Assembly: GCA_018263335.1 (NCBI GenBank)
Contig: JADFCY010000007.1
Span: 25,473 to 89,472 of the forward strand
Reading direction: 5' to 3'
Length of the DNA: 64,000 nt
Source: Methanolinea sp.
Lineage (GTDB): Archaea; Halobacteriota; Methanomicrobia; Methanomicrobiales; Methanospirillaceae
Part shown: positions 37,494 through 50,303 of the stretch, piece by piece
Numbering within the stretch: the first letter of the stretch is position 1
Layout of the letters: each line of letters begins with the position of its first letter
Translations under genes and position numbers: made by a program
The notes under the pieces: model-generated
The model's input: only the letters and a program-made list of their open reading frames with translations
What the model was told of the DNA's origin: nothing
The model's database searches: none

Positions 37494-37811
37494 CTACTCG
37501 GGCTCCACGCTTTTTGCCTTCTTCACACGCTCCTTTGTGGAATACCCTGTGACCTCGTCCAGGTATCTCCGGAAGCGCCTGTTGGTGTCCAGGATGACCT
37601 CGTCGGATACGCTGCTGTCAGACCGGGTATCTACCACCAGCGTCTTTTTATCCTTCCCTGTTGAGACGTCAAGGACTTTCAAAGCGCCATACGTGATCTG
37701 GAGGTGCCCGCCAACCTTCTTTGGCTCCACTCCAAAGCATTCCACGAGCTTTGATTCCATCCTTGCAATGAGATCCTTCGTATACCCCCTTTTCACCGGA
37801 TATTCTTGCAT
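37494..37811 (-). CDS. DUF5611 family protein
   Basis: A 105-residue soluble alpha/beta protein of the methanogen/archaeal DUF5611 family. Characteristic stretches are YPVKRGYTKDLIARMESKL, the strand region HLQITYGALKVLDVS and the C-terminal FRRYLDEVTGYSTKERVKK. No catalytic motif is evident. It is leftward and divergent from the PAC2 gene across 17 bases, and convergent with leuS (3 bases apart). No ribosome binding site is seen before the ATG, so a leaderless transcript is likely. The function is unknown. Confidence 0.8.
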   Translation of the reverse strand: MQEYPVKRGYTKDLIARMESKLVECFGVEPKKVGGHLQITYGALKVLDVSTGKDKKTLVVDTRSDSSVSDEVILDTNRRFRRYLDEVTGYSTKERVKKAKSVEPE

Positions 37812-37828
37812 AATACTTTTTTAGGTAG

Positions 37829-38575
37829 ATGGAATATGTTAAACTAATGTCGCCTGAACCGAACACCGATATCAAGATATTCTCCCGGCCCATCTCCAGG
37901 CCTGGATCCTCTGTTCTCATGGGATTCCCGGGAAGCGGCCTCGTGGGGAGCATTGCGCTCCAGTACATGGTCGACCAGATGGAGTTCGAACAGATCGGGA
38001 GCATCAACAGCAAATACTTCCCTCCCCTGGCCATGATGAACAAGGGAGTCATCAATGTCCCGGTGCGCATCTACGAAAAGGGAGATCTCTCCGCGATTGT
38101 CGCAGATATCCCAATTCACCCCATGATCTGCTACGAGGTGGCAAACGGGATCATGGACTGGCTGGAGCCCTTCTCCGTAAAAGAGGTCGTCACGATCGCG
38201 GGAATCATCACCAATGAGCCTGAAAAGAGGGTCTTTGGAGTGGCAAGCAACGAGCAGGCCCTCTCGCGGATACAGGACTCCACCATCATCCTCCCCGTAG
38301 GGAGCATCTCCGGGATCGCAAGCAGCGTCCTTACCGAGTGCAAGATCCGGAACATCCCTGCATACGGGCTCCTAGGAGAGACCATCAATGCACCGGATCC
38401 AAGGGCGTCAGCGGCTGCGATAGAGGTCCTGAACAAGATGTACGAGATACAACTCGACGTCCAGCCCCTGATCGAACAGGCTGAAGAGATCGAGTCGACA
38501 ATGCAGAAGCTCGCTGAGCAGGTGAAGACTGCAGAGACGATGCCCAAGAAAGAACAGCTTCCAATGTACGGGTGA
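37829..38575 (+). CDS. PAC2 family protein (proteasome assembly chaperone-like)
   Basis: A 248-residue member of the PAC2 family, homologous to the eukaryotic proteasome assembly chaperone PAC2/PSMG2. Typical segments are VLMGFPGSGLVGSIALQYM near residue 30, IGSINSKYFPPLA, the Ser/Gly-rich LPVGSISGIASSVLTEC and PAYGLLGETINAPDP. A C-terminal coiled segment (AEEIESTMQKLAEQVKTAE) ends with LPMYG. The ending resembles archaeal proteasome-interacting C-terminal tails, which is inference. It is followed directly by DUF473, an association common in methanogens. Confidence 0.85.
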   Translation: MEYVKLMSPEPNTDIKIFSRPISRPGSSVLMGFPGSGLVGSIALQYMVDQMEFEQIGSINSKYFPPLAMMNKGVINVPVRIYEKGDLSAIVADIPIHPMICYEVANGIMDWLEPFSVKEVVTIAGIITNEPEKRVFGVASNEQALSRIQDSTIILPVGSISGIASSVLTECKIRNIPAYGLLGETINAPDPRASAAAIEVLNKMYEIQLDVQPLIEQAEEIESTMQKLAEQVKTAETMPKKEQLPMYG

Positions 38576-38580
38576 CCCTC

Positions 38581-38973
38581 ATGAAGTGCTTTGCATTAAC
38601 CGGAATTTCCCCGCAGGTGATCAGAGAGCTCCAGGAGGGAAAGGCCAGGACCCTGGAACTACAGAGTACGCACAATGTGGTAACCCTTGCCGGCATCCCC
38701 GCCGGATCACTCGTCTTCATGACCTCCGTGGACATGGAAGACGTTTCTCCCGGCGATTCCGGGATCATCGTCGAGATCCTCGCGCTGAGCATCACGATGA
38801 AGCGGATCATGGAATATTCCCATGGCCTGCATTACGAGGAGCGTGAGCGGATGTCTGCCAGAATAAAAGTCAAATGCGTGGGATCTTCCACCGTCAGGAG
38901 CGTCACTTCCGAGGGGATCCTCCAGCCGATTACCGTAGAAGTGCTGAAATCCGCCTGCTACCATGCAGGATGA
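38581..38973 (+). CDS. DUF473 family protein
   Basis: A 130-residue protein of the euryarchaeal DUF473 family. It begins MKCFALTGISPQVIRELQEG, with the conserved central stretches LQSTHNVVTLAGI and DVSPGDSGIIVEI. The ATG at 38581 is chosen over a GTG at 38572 because GGGTGA, formed from the end of the PAC2 gene, lies 5 bases upstream. It is translationally close to PAC2. The function is not known. Confidence 0.82.
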   Translation: MKCFALTGISPQVIRELQEGKARTLELQSTHNVVTLAGIPAGSLVFMTSVDMEDVSPGDSGIIVEILALSITMKRIMEYSHGLHYEERERMSARIKVKCVGSSTVRSVTSEGILQPITVEVLKSACYHAG

Positions 38974-39133
38974 CAACCCTGGGCCTCCAGACGCCCCTTT
39001 TTTTGGCAACCCGCCATCTTTTTCTGCCAGGCGCTGTCCTTTCGCATGAACCAGGTTCATTTTTTGGGGGAGACGAGGGATTTTCCTTCGTGTGGTTCCT
39101 TCCCCGTGAAGAACGATTAATTACCTCCCGCCC

Positions 39134-39142
39134 ACATATATG
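39134..39142 (+). promoter_or_regulatory. TATA box for tRNA-Arg
   Basis: ACATATATG lies about 20 bases before the mature tRNA 5' end, as expected for an archaeal tRNA promoter with a very short 5' leader. Confidence 0.55.
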
Positions 39143-39153
39143 TACGCTCCAGG

Positions 39154-39228
39154 GGGCTTGTGGCTTAGCCAGGATAGAGCGCCGGGCTTCTAACCCGGAT
39201 GTCGAGGGTTCGAATCCCTCCAGGCCCG
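39154..39228 (+). tRNA. tRNA-Arg (TCT)
   Basis: A 75-nt tRNA. The acceptor GGGCTTG pairs with CAGGCCC, the anticodon stem is CCGGG/CCCGG with loop CTTCTAA (anticodon TCT), and the T arm is GAGGGTTCGAATCCCTC. There is no intron and no encoded CCA. Confidence 0.96.
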
Positions 39229-39349
39229 TGACCACCCCTTCTCCTCTTCACAAACAGTGGCTGTGGTATTATGTTTTGCACAGGAATTTTTAACACTGAA
39301 CGATACCTTTCAAGAGGGGGGAATACCACATATCTCCTGGGAGCCACGA

Positions 39350-39601
39350 ATGCCTGACAAGTGTACCCATGCCAATATGGTGATCGCGAACACCATGACT
39401 GAGATCGAGAGTGCGTTTTATGACATTGAGAGTATCAAGAACGACATCAGGGAGATCCAGTATGACCTCTCCAGCCTTGATAAGAAGCTGCACGAGATCA
39501 CGGGGCGCTTGAGAGAGATCCAGGCTTCCCTCGGGCAGATATGCCCGCTCCCTGACTCGTTCTCCTCTCGCGAGGACCCTCACAAGTCTGTGCCGCTCTG
39601 A
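39350..39601 (+). CDS. Small coiled-coil hypothetical protein
   Basis: An 83-residue product from the ATG at 39350. It is almost entirely a predicted helix with heptad spacing (TEIESAFYDIESIKNDIREI, LSSLDKKLHEITGRLREIQ), and has Cys residues near both ends (DKCTH and QICPLP). Longer in-frame starts lack this character. It lies between tRNA-Arg and the end of nusA. No family is recognised; the gene is plausible but not certain. Confidence 0.45.
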   Translation: MPDKCTHANMVIANTMTEIESAFYDIESIKNDIREIQYDLSSLDKKLHEITGRLREIQASLGQICPLPDSFSSREDPHKSVPL

Positions 39602-39736
39602 TCTGGCCGGGTTTGTGCATCCAGGGGGCCGGGGGGATGCAGACAGAAGAGGATGTGTAAATGACCGTAACCCCCGGCAGGGATGGGGGGAACCCTGTAA
39701 TATCTCCGCTCCCCTTGCAAGAATGAAATGAGGAGG

Positions 39737-40183
39737 TTATTCGGCCTGGTTATTGACCAGGAGCACATCGCTGATATTGTGCTGGCGCTGGGCAAGCTTC
39801 TTTGCTTTGAAGATATTCTTGCCTTCCTTTCCGATGGCAAGGCCACGGTCCTCGTCCCTGACCTCGACATGCGCAACCTGGGAATCCCCCTCGCCCTCGA
39901 ACTCGATGGCCGTCACCTTTGCGGGCAGGAAACAGTTCCTTAAGAACTGCTCGGGCGTGTTTGCATACTCCACCACCTCGATCTTCTTGCCCATGGTGTC
40001 CATTGCCTTCTTGATGCTGGCCCCGCTCTTCCCGATCGCAAGCCCCATCTCGCCAGGGTTGATCACAAATATGATCCGGTTGTTCCGGTCGTCGATCACG
40101 CAGTCCCTGCTTCCTGCCCCGGTCAGCTTCTCGAACTGGGATATCAGGCGCATGCAGTCCTCGTTCAACAGCACTTCCGCCAT
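39737..40183 (-). CDS. nusA: NusA-like transcription elongation/termination factor
   Basis: The archaeal short NusA consists of two KH RNA-binding domains only. The start MAEVLLNEDCMRLISQFEK at 40183 gives 148 residues. KH signatures are GLAIGKSGASIKKAM in the first half and GLAIGKEGKNIFKAK in the second. It lies 4 bases after rpl30e and is the last gene of the RNA polymerase operon here. In many euryarchaea rps12-rps7-aEF2 follow, but they do not in this window. Confidence 0.93.
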   Translation of the reverse strand: MAEVLLNEDCMRLISQFEKLTGAGSRDCVIDDRNNRIIFVINPGEMGLAIGKSGASIKKAMDTMGKKIEVVEYANTPEQFLRNCFLPAKVTAIEFEGEGDSQVAHVEVRDEDRGLAIGKEGKNIFKAKKLAQRQHNISDVLLVNNQAE

Positions 40184-40187
40184 GGTT

Positions 40188-40478
40188 TTATGCCCTCTTG
40201 AGACTGAGGATATCCGATTCGCCAGGGTTGATGACTGCAAGGGCGCTGACCATAAATGGTTTCCCGCATGCCTTCCCCAGTTGCACGCTGGACCCCTCGA
40301 ACGTGTAGACAAAGAGGTTATCCTTTGATTTGAGCATTTCCCTGAAATTTTCCGGGCAGTTCCCAGCCACTACCACCATCTGGGCACTGCCGTTGTCGAT
40401 TGACTGCGCGGTCATGTTCTGGCCGAGCAGGACTTCGCCTGTCTTTATCGCTCTTCGTAAAGAAGCATTAAAATCCAT
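40188..40478 (-). CDS. rpl30e: 50S ribosomal protein L30e
   Basis: A 96-residue member of the L7Ae/L30e RNA-binding family. The sequence has LRRAIKTGEVLLGQNMTAQS, the strand-helix MVVVAGNCPENFREML and the loop GKACGKPFMVSALAV expected for L30e. It is located 10 bases after rpoA2 and directly before nusA, the conserved archaeal order. Confidence 0.94.
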   Translation of the reverse strand: MDFNASLRRAIKTGEVLLGQNMTAQSIDNGSAQMVVVAGNCPENFREMLKSKDNLFVYTFEGSSVQLGKACGKPFMVSALAVINPGESDILSLKRA

Positions 40479-40488
40479 TATAATTCTC

Positions 40489-44293
<3,805 letters not shown>

Positions 44294-44304
44294 GGCACTC
44301 CCTC

Positions 44305-46119
44305 CTACACCACATCCTCGAGTTTTAACCTCGGGGCAATTCCCATGCTCTTCATCTCGTCAAGGAGCAGCTTGAATGCATACGACATCTCGACAGGGTA
44401 GATGTCTGTCTCACCGCCGCAGGCAAGGCACCTGGTCGTATTGGCTTTCCGGTCGAGCATGGCCACCATCCCGCACCGGGCGCAGACGTACTCCTGCACC
44501 TTGTCGGACTCGTCCAGCAGACGCTCCTTGAGTGCCATGGCGGCTCCATGGCCGATCATCACATCGCGCTCCATCTCTCCAAACCGAAGGCCACCTTCCC
44601 TGGCCCGCCCTTCCGTGGGCTGGCGCGTCAGCACCTGGACCGGGCCCCTTGACCGGGCATGCATCTTCGAGGAGACCATGTGATAGAGTTTCTGGTAATA
44701 GATCACACCCATGTAAATGTCTGCAGAGAACCGTTTCCCGGTGATGCCGTCGTACATCACCTCACGCCCGGTATGGGCAAATCCCTGACGTTTCAGAGAG
44801 GCCCGGAGATCTTCCTCGCGTTCGCCCGAGAACGCGGTCCCGTTGATCCTCCGCCCCTCGAGGGCACCTACCTTGCCACCGATCATCTCGAGCATGTGCC
44901 CGATCGTCATCCTGCTCGGGATGGCGTGCGGGTTGATCACAAGGTCGGGGGTGAGCCCGGACTCTGTATACGGCATGTCCTCCTGGGGAGCGATCAGGCC
45001 GATGACTCCTTTTTGCCCATGGCGTGACGCAAACTTGTCACCCACCTCGGGAATCCGCTGGTCCCTGGTCCGGACCTTGACCAGGCGGGAGCTGTTCTCT
45101 CCTTCGGTGATGATGACCGTGTCGACGATCCCGCGCTCGTTGCTCCGCATTGTCACCGAGGTGTCGCGACGCTTCTCGACAGTGATGAGGTCACTTGTCG
45201 GTTCCTCGAGGAACCGGGGCGGGGATGTCTTGCCGATCAGGACGTCTTTCTCGTTGACCACGGTCTCGGGGTTGATCACGCCGTCGTCATCGAGGTTCTT
45301 GTAACTCTCGGCGCCGTGGGCTCCTGTCACCTCTTCGTCCGGGATCTCGATCCGGTCGACCTGCCCGCCGGGGTACCTCCGTTCCTCTCCTTCGTAGGTG
45401 CGGAAGAAATGGGAGCGGCCAAGCCCCCTGTCAATGGACGCCTTGTTGAAGATGAGGGCATCCTCGATATTGTACCCTTCGAACGAGAGGATTGCCACGA
45501 CGAAGTTCTGCCCGGCCGGCCTGTCATCTGAACCTATCAGGTCTGATGTCTGGGTATGTACCAGGGGTTTCTGGACGTAGTGGAGGAGATGCCCCCGGGT
45601 ATCGGGGCGGATCTTCATGTTCGCGGCCCCGAACCCCAGGGCCTGCTTGACCATCCCCGCACCCATGGTGACCCTCGGGCTTGCATTATGCTCGGGGAAC
45701 GGCACATGCGCCGCCCCGATGCCCAGGATGAGCGAGGGGTCTATCTCCATGTGGGTATGGGCAGGGGTGATATCAGAGGGGTTGATGGCAATCAGGAGAT
45801 CCTCCTCCTCTTCTGCATCGATCAGCTCTATTAAGCCTTTTTTGATGAGCGCATCGAATTCAATCTCTTTTTTCTTCAGTTTCTCAACATCTTCTGCCGA
45901 GATGAGGGGTTTTCCCTGCTGGAGGACCACCAGTGGCCTCCGGGCCCTGCCCCTGTCGGTATGAATGATGACGTCGTTGTTGAATTCTTTGTGAGAGATA
46001 TTCACTTCCGTGGGAATGACGCCCTGGCGGCGCATTGCCCGCACCTGGGAGACCAGCGCCTTTGGGTCCTCCACGAGCCCTATCAGGGCTCCATCCACGA
46101 ACACCCGTGCCTTCTTCAT
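44305..46119 (-). CDS. rpoB1: DNA-directed RNA polymerase subunit B' (Rpo2C)
   Basis: C-terminal half of the split second-largest subunit. It contains the conserved [18 protein letters not shown], the catalytic-centre motif [12 protein letters not shown], and the C-terminal zinc site ([11 protein letters not shown], then CLACGGET). The length is 604 residues. The ATG overlaps the rpoB2 stop by 4 bases, coupling synthesis of the halves. Confidence 0.98.
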   Translation of the reverse strand: MKKARVFVDGALIGLVEDPKALVSQVRAMRRQGVIPTEVNISHKEFNNDVIIHTDRGRARRPLVVLQQGKPLISAEDVEKLKKKEIEFDALIKKGLIELIDAEEEEDLLIAINPSDITPAHTHMEIDPSLILGIGAAHVPFPEHNASPRVTMGAGMVKQALGFGAANMKIRPDTRGHLLHYVQKPLVHTQTSDLIGSDDRPAGQNFVVAILSFEGYNIEDALIFNKASIDRGLGRSHFFRTYEGEERRYPGGQVDRIEIPDEEVTGAHGAESYKNLDDDGVINPETVVNEKDVLIGKTSPPRFLEEPTSDLITVEKRRDTSVTMRSNERGIVDTVIITEGENSSRLVKVRTRDQRIPEVGDKFASRHGQKGVIGLIAPQEDMPYTESGLTPDLVINPHAIPSRMTIGHMLEMIGGKVGALEGRRINGTAFSGEREEDLRASLKRQGFAHTGREVMYDGITGKRFSADIYMGVIYYQKLYHMVSSKMHARSRGPVQVLTRQPTEGRAREGGLRFGEMERDVMIGHGAAMALKERLLDESDKVQEYVCARCGMVAMLDRKANTTRCLACGGETDIYPVEMSYAFKLLLDEMKSMGIAPRLKLEDVV

Positions 46120-47675
46120 CTGACATCCCCCTTGATATGCTCCACTCCAAGGGTGTAGAGGACACGGATCACTTCATCCTCGTCCTGGACTCCCTTGCTG
46201 ATCTCCACCATCTGGGCAAAATTCTTCACCAGGCCACAGTTCGGACCCTCAGGGGTCTCGCTCGGGCAGATCCGGCCCCACTGGGTGGGGTGCAGGTCAC
46301 GGGCCTCGAAATGAGGCTGCGAGCGCGAGAGGGGGGAGATGACGCGGCGGAGGTGTGAGAGGACGCTCATGTGGTCCACCCTGTCGAGCAGCTGGGAGAC
46401 GCCGGTCCTTCCGCCCACCCAGTTCCCGGTTGCGAGCGGGTGAAGCAGGCGCTCGGTCAGCACGTCCGCTCTCACCGCCGTCCCGATAGAGAGGTCTCGA
46501 TGACGCATGCTTGCCCGCTCCAGCTGGTACTTGATGTCCCTTGTCAGCCTGTTGAGGGAGATGCGGAAGAGATCCTCCATGAGGTCCCCCGCAAGTTTCA
46601 GCCGCTTGTTTGAGTAGTGGTCCTTGTCGTCGATCCTCCTCTTCGAGAGTACAAGGTCAAAGCAGGCCTCTGCCATGCGCCCGAGGAAATGGGCCTTTGC
46701 CAGACGGACTTCGGCTACGGCCTCGCGGTACCCCTCGTCACCCTCCTTGAGATTTGTCGGCATAAGGTAGTTGAGGTGGGGGAGGAGGTAGTTGTCAAGG
46801 ACGAACTCCGCACGCTTCCGCTGGTAATCCTTGGTCTGGTTGGGAGCAAGTTTCTTGCCCACGTACATGACCCCCGCGTCAACGCTGTCGCAATCGCTCT
46901 CCTCCAGGTTCTGCATCATGTAAGTGAGGATATCCTCGTCGGTGGAGACTGCGCTCACCACGTCATGGTCGCTGACCATCCCGAGCGCACGCATCAGGTC
47001 AACGAACTTCAGGTGCCCTGCAACCGAGGGGAAGGAGACCTCGAGCAGGTTCTTCCTGTTCCGCTCCACGACTACGAGCGCCCTGTACCCGCGATACTGA
47101 GAGAAGACCTTCGCCACGTAAATACGCTCGTTGTAGCGCTCCGTGTACTCGGTCATGATCTTGTTGGACGCGAGATCCTCAAGGGTCATCAGGACGCGCT
47201 CGGTCCCGTTCACAATGAAATACCCGCCCGGGTCCAACGGATCTTCCCCATGGGAGACCCGTTGGTCCTGGCTCATGCCGTAGAGGTTGCATGCCGCCGA
47301 CCCCACCATGATGGGCAGTTGCCCGATCGTGGTGATGACCGGGTCCTGGCGTTCGCCCCCCTGCACAAGGGTCAGTTCCAGGTGAATTGGTGCGGCATAC
47401 GTGAGGTTGCGAAGCCGCGCCTCGCTTGGGAAGAGATCCCCCTGGGAGCCGTCCGCCTCCCTCACCAGCGGCTTTTTCACCTCTACTTTGCCGAGTTCCA
47501 CCCATACCGGGTCATTGCTCCTTCCCCGAATCTCGATGTCGGTCTCGATGACCCGCTGTTCATTGACTACCTTCTGCAGGTTCTGCAGAAGAAAATTGTT
47601 AAAAGAGTCGAGCTGGTGGCGCGCCACATGCTCCTGGGAGAAATATGCCTTAGATAATACGCTCCTGTCAATCAG
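46116..47675 (-). CDS. rpoB2: DNA-directed RNA polymerase subunit B'' (Rpo2N), likely CTG start
   Basis: N-terminal half of the second-largest subunit (protrusion, lobe, fork), with segments such as [20 protein letters not shown] and the C-terminal [20 protein letters not shown]. The N-terminus conserved in relatives ([12 protein letters not shown]) is encoded upstream of the first GTG (47627), and no ATG, GTG or TTG precedes it after the rpoH stop. A CTG at 47675 preceded by GGGGCTGAT (7 of 9 matches to GGAGGTGAT, 4 bases away) is the best start, giving 519 residues. Starting at 47627 would remove 16 conserved residues. Confidence 0.93.
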   Translation of the reverse strand: MIDRSVLSKAYFSQEHVARHQLDSFNNFLLQNLQKVVNEQRVIETDIEIRGRSNDPVWVELGKVEVKKPLVREADGSQGDLFPSEARLRNLTYAAPIHLELTLVQGGERQDPVITTIGQLPIMVGSAACNLYGMSQDQRVSHGEDPLDPGGYFIVNGTERVLMTLEDLASNKIMTEYTERYNERIYVAKVFSQYRGYRALVVVERNRKNLLEVSFPSVAGHLKFVDLMRALGMVSDHDVVSAVSTDEDILTYMMQNLEESDCDSVDAGVMYVGKKLAPNQTKDYQRKRAEFVLDNYLLPHLNYLMPTNLKEGDEGYREAVAEVRLAKAHFLGRMAEACFDLVLSKRRIDDKDHYSNKRLKLAGDLMEDLFRISLNRLTRDIKYQLERASMRHRDLSIGTAVRADVLTERLLHPLATGNWVGGRTGVSQLLDRVDHMSVLSHLRRVISPLSRSQPHFEARDLHPTQWGRICPSETPEGPNCGLVKNFAQMVEISKGVQDEDEVIRVLYTLGVEHIKGDVR

Positions 47676-47695
47676 AAAGATCAGCCCCGCCTGAA

Positions 47696-47947
47696 TTATT
47701 TTTTCGGCCTTTTTATGACCAGCCGGTACGATTCGGCCCTTCCGGCCGTATGGGATGTCCGGACGATACGGATAACGTCCCCCACCTTGGCTCCGATAAC
47801 CTTCACAGCAGGATCGTCGTGGTAGATTTTAGGTAATTGTTCGCTCGTAATGGTGTAGAGAGAATAGAGTTGCTGGACTTCTTCTTCGCTCATGATCTGG
47901 TGATCCGGAACCATTACGTGTTCCAGTACATTCAATTTTAAACTCAA
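47696..47947 (-). CDS. rpoH: DNA-directed RNA polymerase subunit H (Rpo5)
   Basis: A small subunit corresponding to the C-terminus of eukaryotic RPB5, contacting downstream DNA. The product of up to 83 residues contains [18 protein letters not shown] and ends in the typical [20 protein letters not shown]. The start is a TTG, either 47947 or 47935; the latter has GGGTTGAG upstream and begins nearer the family consensus. First protein gene of the polymerase operon, downstream of tRNA-Lys. Confidence 0.94.
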   Translation of the reverse strand: MSLKLNVLEHVMVPDHQIMSEEEVQQLYSLYTITSEQLPKIYHDDPAVKVIGAKVGDVIRIVRTSHTAGRAESYRLVIKRPKK

Positions 47948-48024
47948 CCCAAACCCCCGTCCTTAGGATGTTCGATTGCTCGCAGGGACATCACCGGTAA
48001 CACCGCTGGCTGTGACCGCGGCAG

Positions 48025-48098
48025 CGGGCCCGGAGGGATTTGAACCCCCGACCACCTGGTTAAAAGCCAGGCGCTCTACCTAACTGAGCTACGAGCCC
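48025..48098 (-). tRNA. tRNA-Lys (TTT)
   Basis: A 74-nt tRNA on the leftward strand. The acceptor GGGCTCG pairs with CGGGCCC (one T-G pair), the anticodon loop CTTTTAA gives TTT, and the T arm is CGGGGGTTCAAATCCCTCC-like. There is no intron and no CCA. It lies 77 bases upstream of rpoH on the same strand, with no TATA box between them. Confidence 0.95.
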
Positions 48099-48137
48099 AC
48101 CTTCTACTTACACGCAGCATTATTACAATGCGAGAAA

Positions 48138-48147
48138 ACTATATAAA
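48138..48147 (-). promoter_or_regulatory. TATA box for tRNA-Lys/RNA polymerase operon
   Basis: The leftward strand reads GTTTATATAG, a strong TATA element about 40 bases before the tRNA 5' end. No other TATA-like sequence lies between the tRNA and rpoH, so it may also serve the polymerase genes. Confidence 0.55.
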
Positions 48148-48213
48148 CATATTTACCTATTCTGCATTTTTTCTTTCATACTTCATGCTTCGCAGGGAGT
48201 CTTTCCGACTGGG

Positions 48214-48669
48214 TTATTCTTCTGACAGGTGTTTCTCAAAACCTATATTAATATGAAAATCGGATATATTTGGCTTCAATTCAAGGGGAGCCGACGGCAT
48301 GTCCTTTTTGAGGGCCCGCTCAATGGCAGCCATCAACAATCCGGTATTGATTGGCTTTGACAGGATCTCGCAGACCCCGAGATCTGCCCTGCGGGACTCC
48401 TCTGAAAGAGTCTTTCTCGCGGAGAATATGATGACAGGGATATGTGCACACCCGGGCCGTCTCCTTGCACGCTCGAGGGTCTCCCACCCGTCGATTGGCT
48501 CCATGGAGATATCAAGAAGGATAAGATCCGGGATCACCCGTTCCAGCGTATCGAGAGCCTCAAGCCCGTTGCCTGAGACAAGAATATGGTATCCTTTCTT
48601 CCCGAGAATCGCCTTGAGCCCTTCCACGATGAACCTGTTGTCATCTACAAGGAGAATTGTAGTCACCAT
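48214..48669 (-). CDS. Stand-alone response regulator receiver protein
   Basis: A 151-residue CheY-like receiver domain with a short tail and no output domain. Acidic pocket residues are in TILLVDDNRF, the phospho-acceptor Asp lies in LILLDISMEP, and the conserved Lys is in ILSKPI. The start at 48669 has GGTGGCGAT upstream. The C-terminal 30 residues (SAPLELKPNISDFHINIGF) are unlike known output domains. No histidine kinase gene is adjacent, so its partner is unknown. Confidence 0.88.
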   Translation of the reverse strand: MVTTILLVDDNRFIVEGLKAILGKKGYHILVSGNGLEALDTLERVIPDLILLDISMEPIDGWETLERARRRPGCAHIPVIIFSARKTLSEESRRADLGVCEILSKPINTGLLMAAIERALKKDMPSAPLELKPNISDFHINIGFEKHLSEE

Positions 48670-48765
48670 GGCCAAATCGCCACCGTGGCAGCGGAAGACT
48701 GGAGACGTTCCCACCTGCCACCCCAATATTCTGTGTGGGGATTTATCCTGATCGGGTATATTTTT

Positions 48766-48780
48766 TAACCAAAAAGGTTA
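48766..48780 (+). promoter_or_regulatory. Inverted repeat in promoter of orphan nuclease-fold-like gene
   Basis: TAACC-AAAAA-GGTTA is a perfect 5-base inverted repeat. It lies between a TATA-like GGTATATTTT (48755-48764) and the ATG at 48797, overlapping the second TATA-like TTATATAAA. It could be an operator; the arms are short, so this is tentative. Confidence 0.35.
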
Positions 48781-48796
48781 TATAAATGTACAAAGG

Positions 48797-49942
48797 ATGA
48801 ACCAGATTTCCGCGTGGCTGTCAAAAAATTCGCCACCATTCTGTCCTGAAACTTCCCTGGCGCTGAATGCCACGAGGCACCTCTCCAAGGCAGAGCGGGC
48901 GAAGCTCTTCTCACCAGACCTTGAGAAGATGCGGACCGCCGAGGGGCGATGGTACGAGGCCATCATTTACGAGCTCTTCGTTGAGATCTCGAAAAAAACG
49001 GATGCGATCAGCTACCTTGCGCTGAAAGGAGCGGACGCACCGCGCGGGGGAAGAAATGCACGGCTCGGGCAGAATGGCATCTTCTATTCCAGGTCAGGTG
49101 ACATCACGATCCGCGGAAATGGCCAGGACCTGGCAGAGTTTGATCTCCTGATGGTTGACGGGGATAACCAGGTCACTTTCGCCGAGGTCCTGACCTCTCC
49201 CTCTGATCTCAAGGAATTTGAGGCAGAGATCGATTACAAGAGGAGCCTGCTCGGATACCTCTTTGACCAGCCGAGGGTGCCATTCCTGATGGTCGCATCA
49301 TTCAATGTCTCGAACTACTCGGCCGGGAGAAGGATCCTCAGGACCCCCCACACCATCCATCTCCAGACTGCGACCTGCGAGGAGATCAAGTCCGGCCTCA
49401 ATGGAAGGCAGAGGCCCCCCCATGGATGGAAACCCGGACTGCCTCACACCAAGATGGTGAGAGCGTCCGATTTTACGTTCAAGCGCGCCTTTGATTACCA
49501 GAAATTTCATGACTGGGAGCGGAACTGGGTATTTTCCAGCGTCTCAAACGAGGTAGACGTCAAGAGCACCGCAAATCCCCACGAGACCTCGATGCTTGTC
49601 AAGAAGATCCTGTACGGAGGACTCTATCCCTCGGCCATCCGCACCGTATGCCAGGAGTACGAATTCTCGATACGGGGCAAAAAGATCGGTTTTGACGAGA
49701 TTAAAAAGCAGTTCTCCAAGGTCGTCCTCGCAACCGACCTGCCGGGGTATGAGCCGCTCATGTATTTTCGGTCAAACCAGAAGAGAGAGTACCTGAAGAT
49801 GGTCCAGGACAGGGACGGAAACTTCAAGTTCGAGCGTTTCACCCCATCCAGGGTAGGGTTTTTCCTCTGGCTCGAATCACTCGGCCCAAGCCTTGGATCC
49901 AGGATCACCTCAAAGATACTCGACGCGTTCTCCCCCAGGTGA
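48797..49942 (+). CDS. Hypothetical protein with possible PD-(D/E)XK nuclease-like fold
   Basis: A 381-residue protein that I do not recognise by name. The first half has an ordered pattern reminiscent of PD-(D/E)XK nucleases: helix RWYEAIIYELFVEIS with Glu54, strand EFDLLMVDG with Asp116, and strand QVTFAEVLTS with Glu130. The expected Lys two residues later is replaced by Leu132, and a Lys on the next helix (EIDYKRSLLGYL, Lys148) could substitute. The C-terminal half (SNEVDVKSTANPHETSMLVK, GYEPLMYFRSNQKREYL) matches nothing I know. It is transcribed alone from a promoter with an inverted repeat. Nuclease activity is only a hypothesis. Confidence 0.6.
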   Translation: MNQISAWLSKNSPPFCPETSLALNATRHLSKAERAKLFSPDLEKMRTAEGRWYEAIIYELFVEISKKTDAISYLALKGADAPRGGRNARLGQNGIFYSRSGDITIRGNGQDLAEFDLLMVDGDNQVTFAEVLTSPSDLKEFEAEIDYKRSLLGYLFDQPRVPFLMVASFNVSNYSAGRRILRTPHTIHLQTATCEEIKSGLNGRQRPPHGWKPGLPHTKMVRASDFTFKRAFDYQKFHDWERNWVFSSVSNEVDVKSTANPHETSMLVKKILYGGLYPSAIRTVCQEYEFSIRGKKIGFDEIKKQFSKVVLATDLPGYEPLMYFRSNQKREYLKMVQDRDGNFKFERFTPSRVGFFLWLESLGPSLGSRITSKILDAFSPR

Positions 49943-50303
49943 ATTGATCAGGGAATGGCCCACTGCCAAAAAAGGTCTATTCAGGAACCGGATGTGCCGT
50001 CCCCCCAGGCCTTTTGCCCTGGGATTGTTGCCTTTGTACACCACTTCCTTTACAAAATCACCTGTCGCCTCCTGAGATAGGGCCTTGTTTAAAGGCGCGA
50101 TCTTCCCCAATAAAGGCACCAATTTCTCACCTGGGTTCGATATATGCCTTGGAAACAAGTTGCAGTTCAATTAGGTGATCATTTCCTTGAGTTTTCCTAA
50201 AAAACCAGAATACACTTCCCAATTGCCAGAATCAATTCAAATTGCCAAAACTCTGTGGACTTGGAAAAAAGGGGGGGGGCGGTTATCCAGCCATATACAT
50301 TTT
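49943..50303. other. Gene-poor interval, no supported gene
   Basis: This stretch appears more AT-rich than its surroundings and contains a purine run (AAAAAAGGGGGGGGG near 50264). A leftward open frame of 86 codons from a TTG near 50170 overlaps the end of the preceding gene and has no convincing start signal or family. It may be degraded sequence. No RNA gene is seen. Confidence 0.4.

Noticed and set aside
49910..50170. Leftward 86-codon open frame after the orphan nuclease-fold-like gene
   Set aside because: It has a TTG start without a good ribosome binding site, overlaps the preceding gene end, and resembles no known family. It was not called as a gene, although a degraded remnant is possible.
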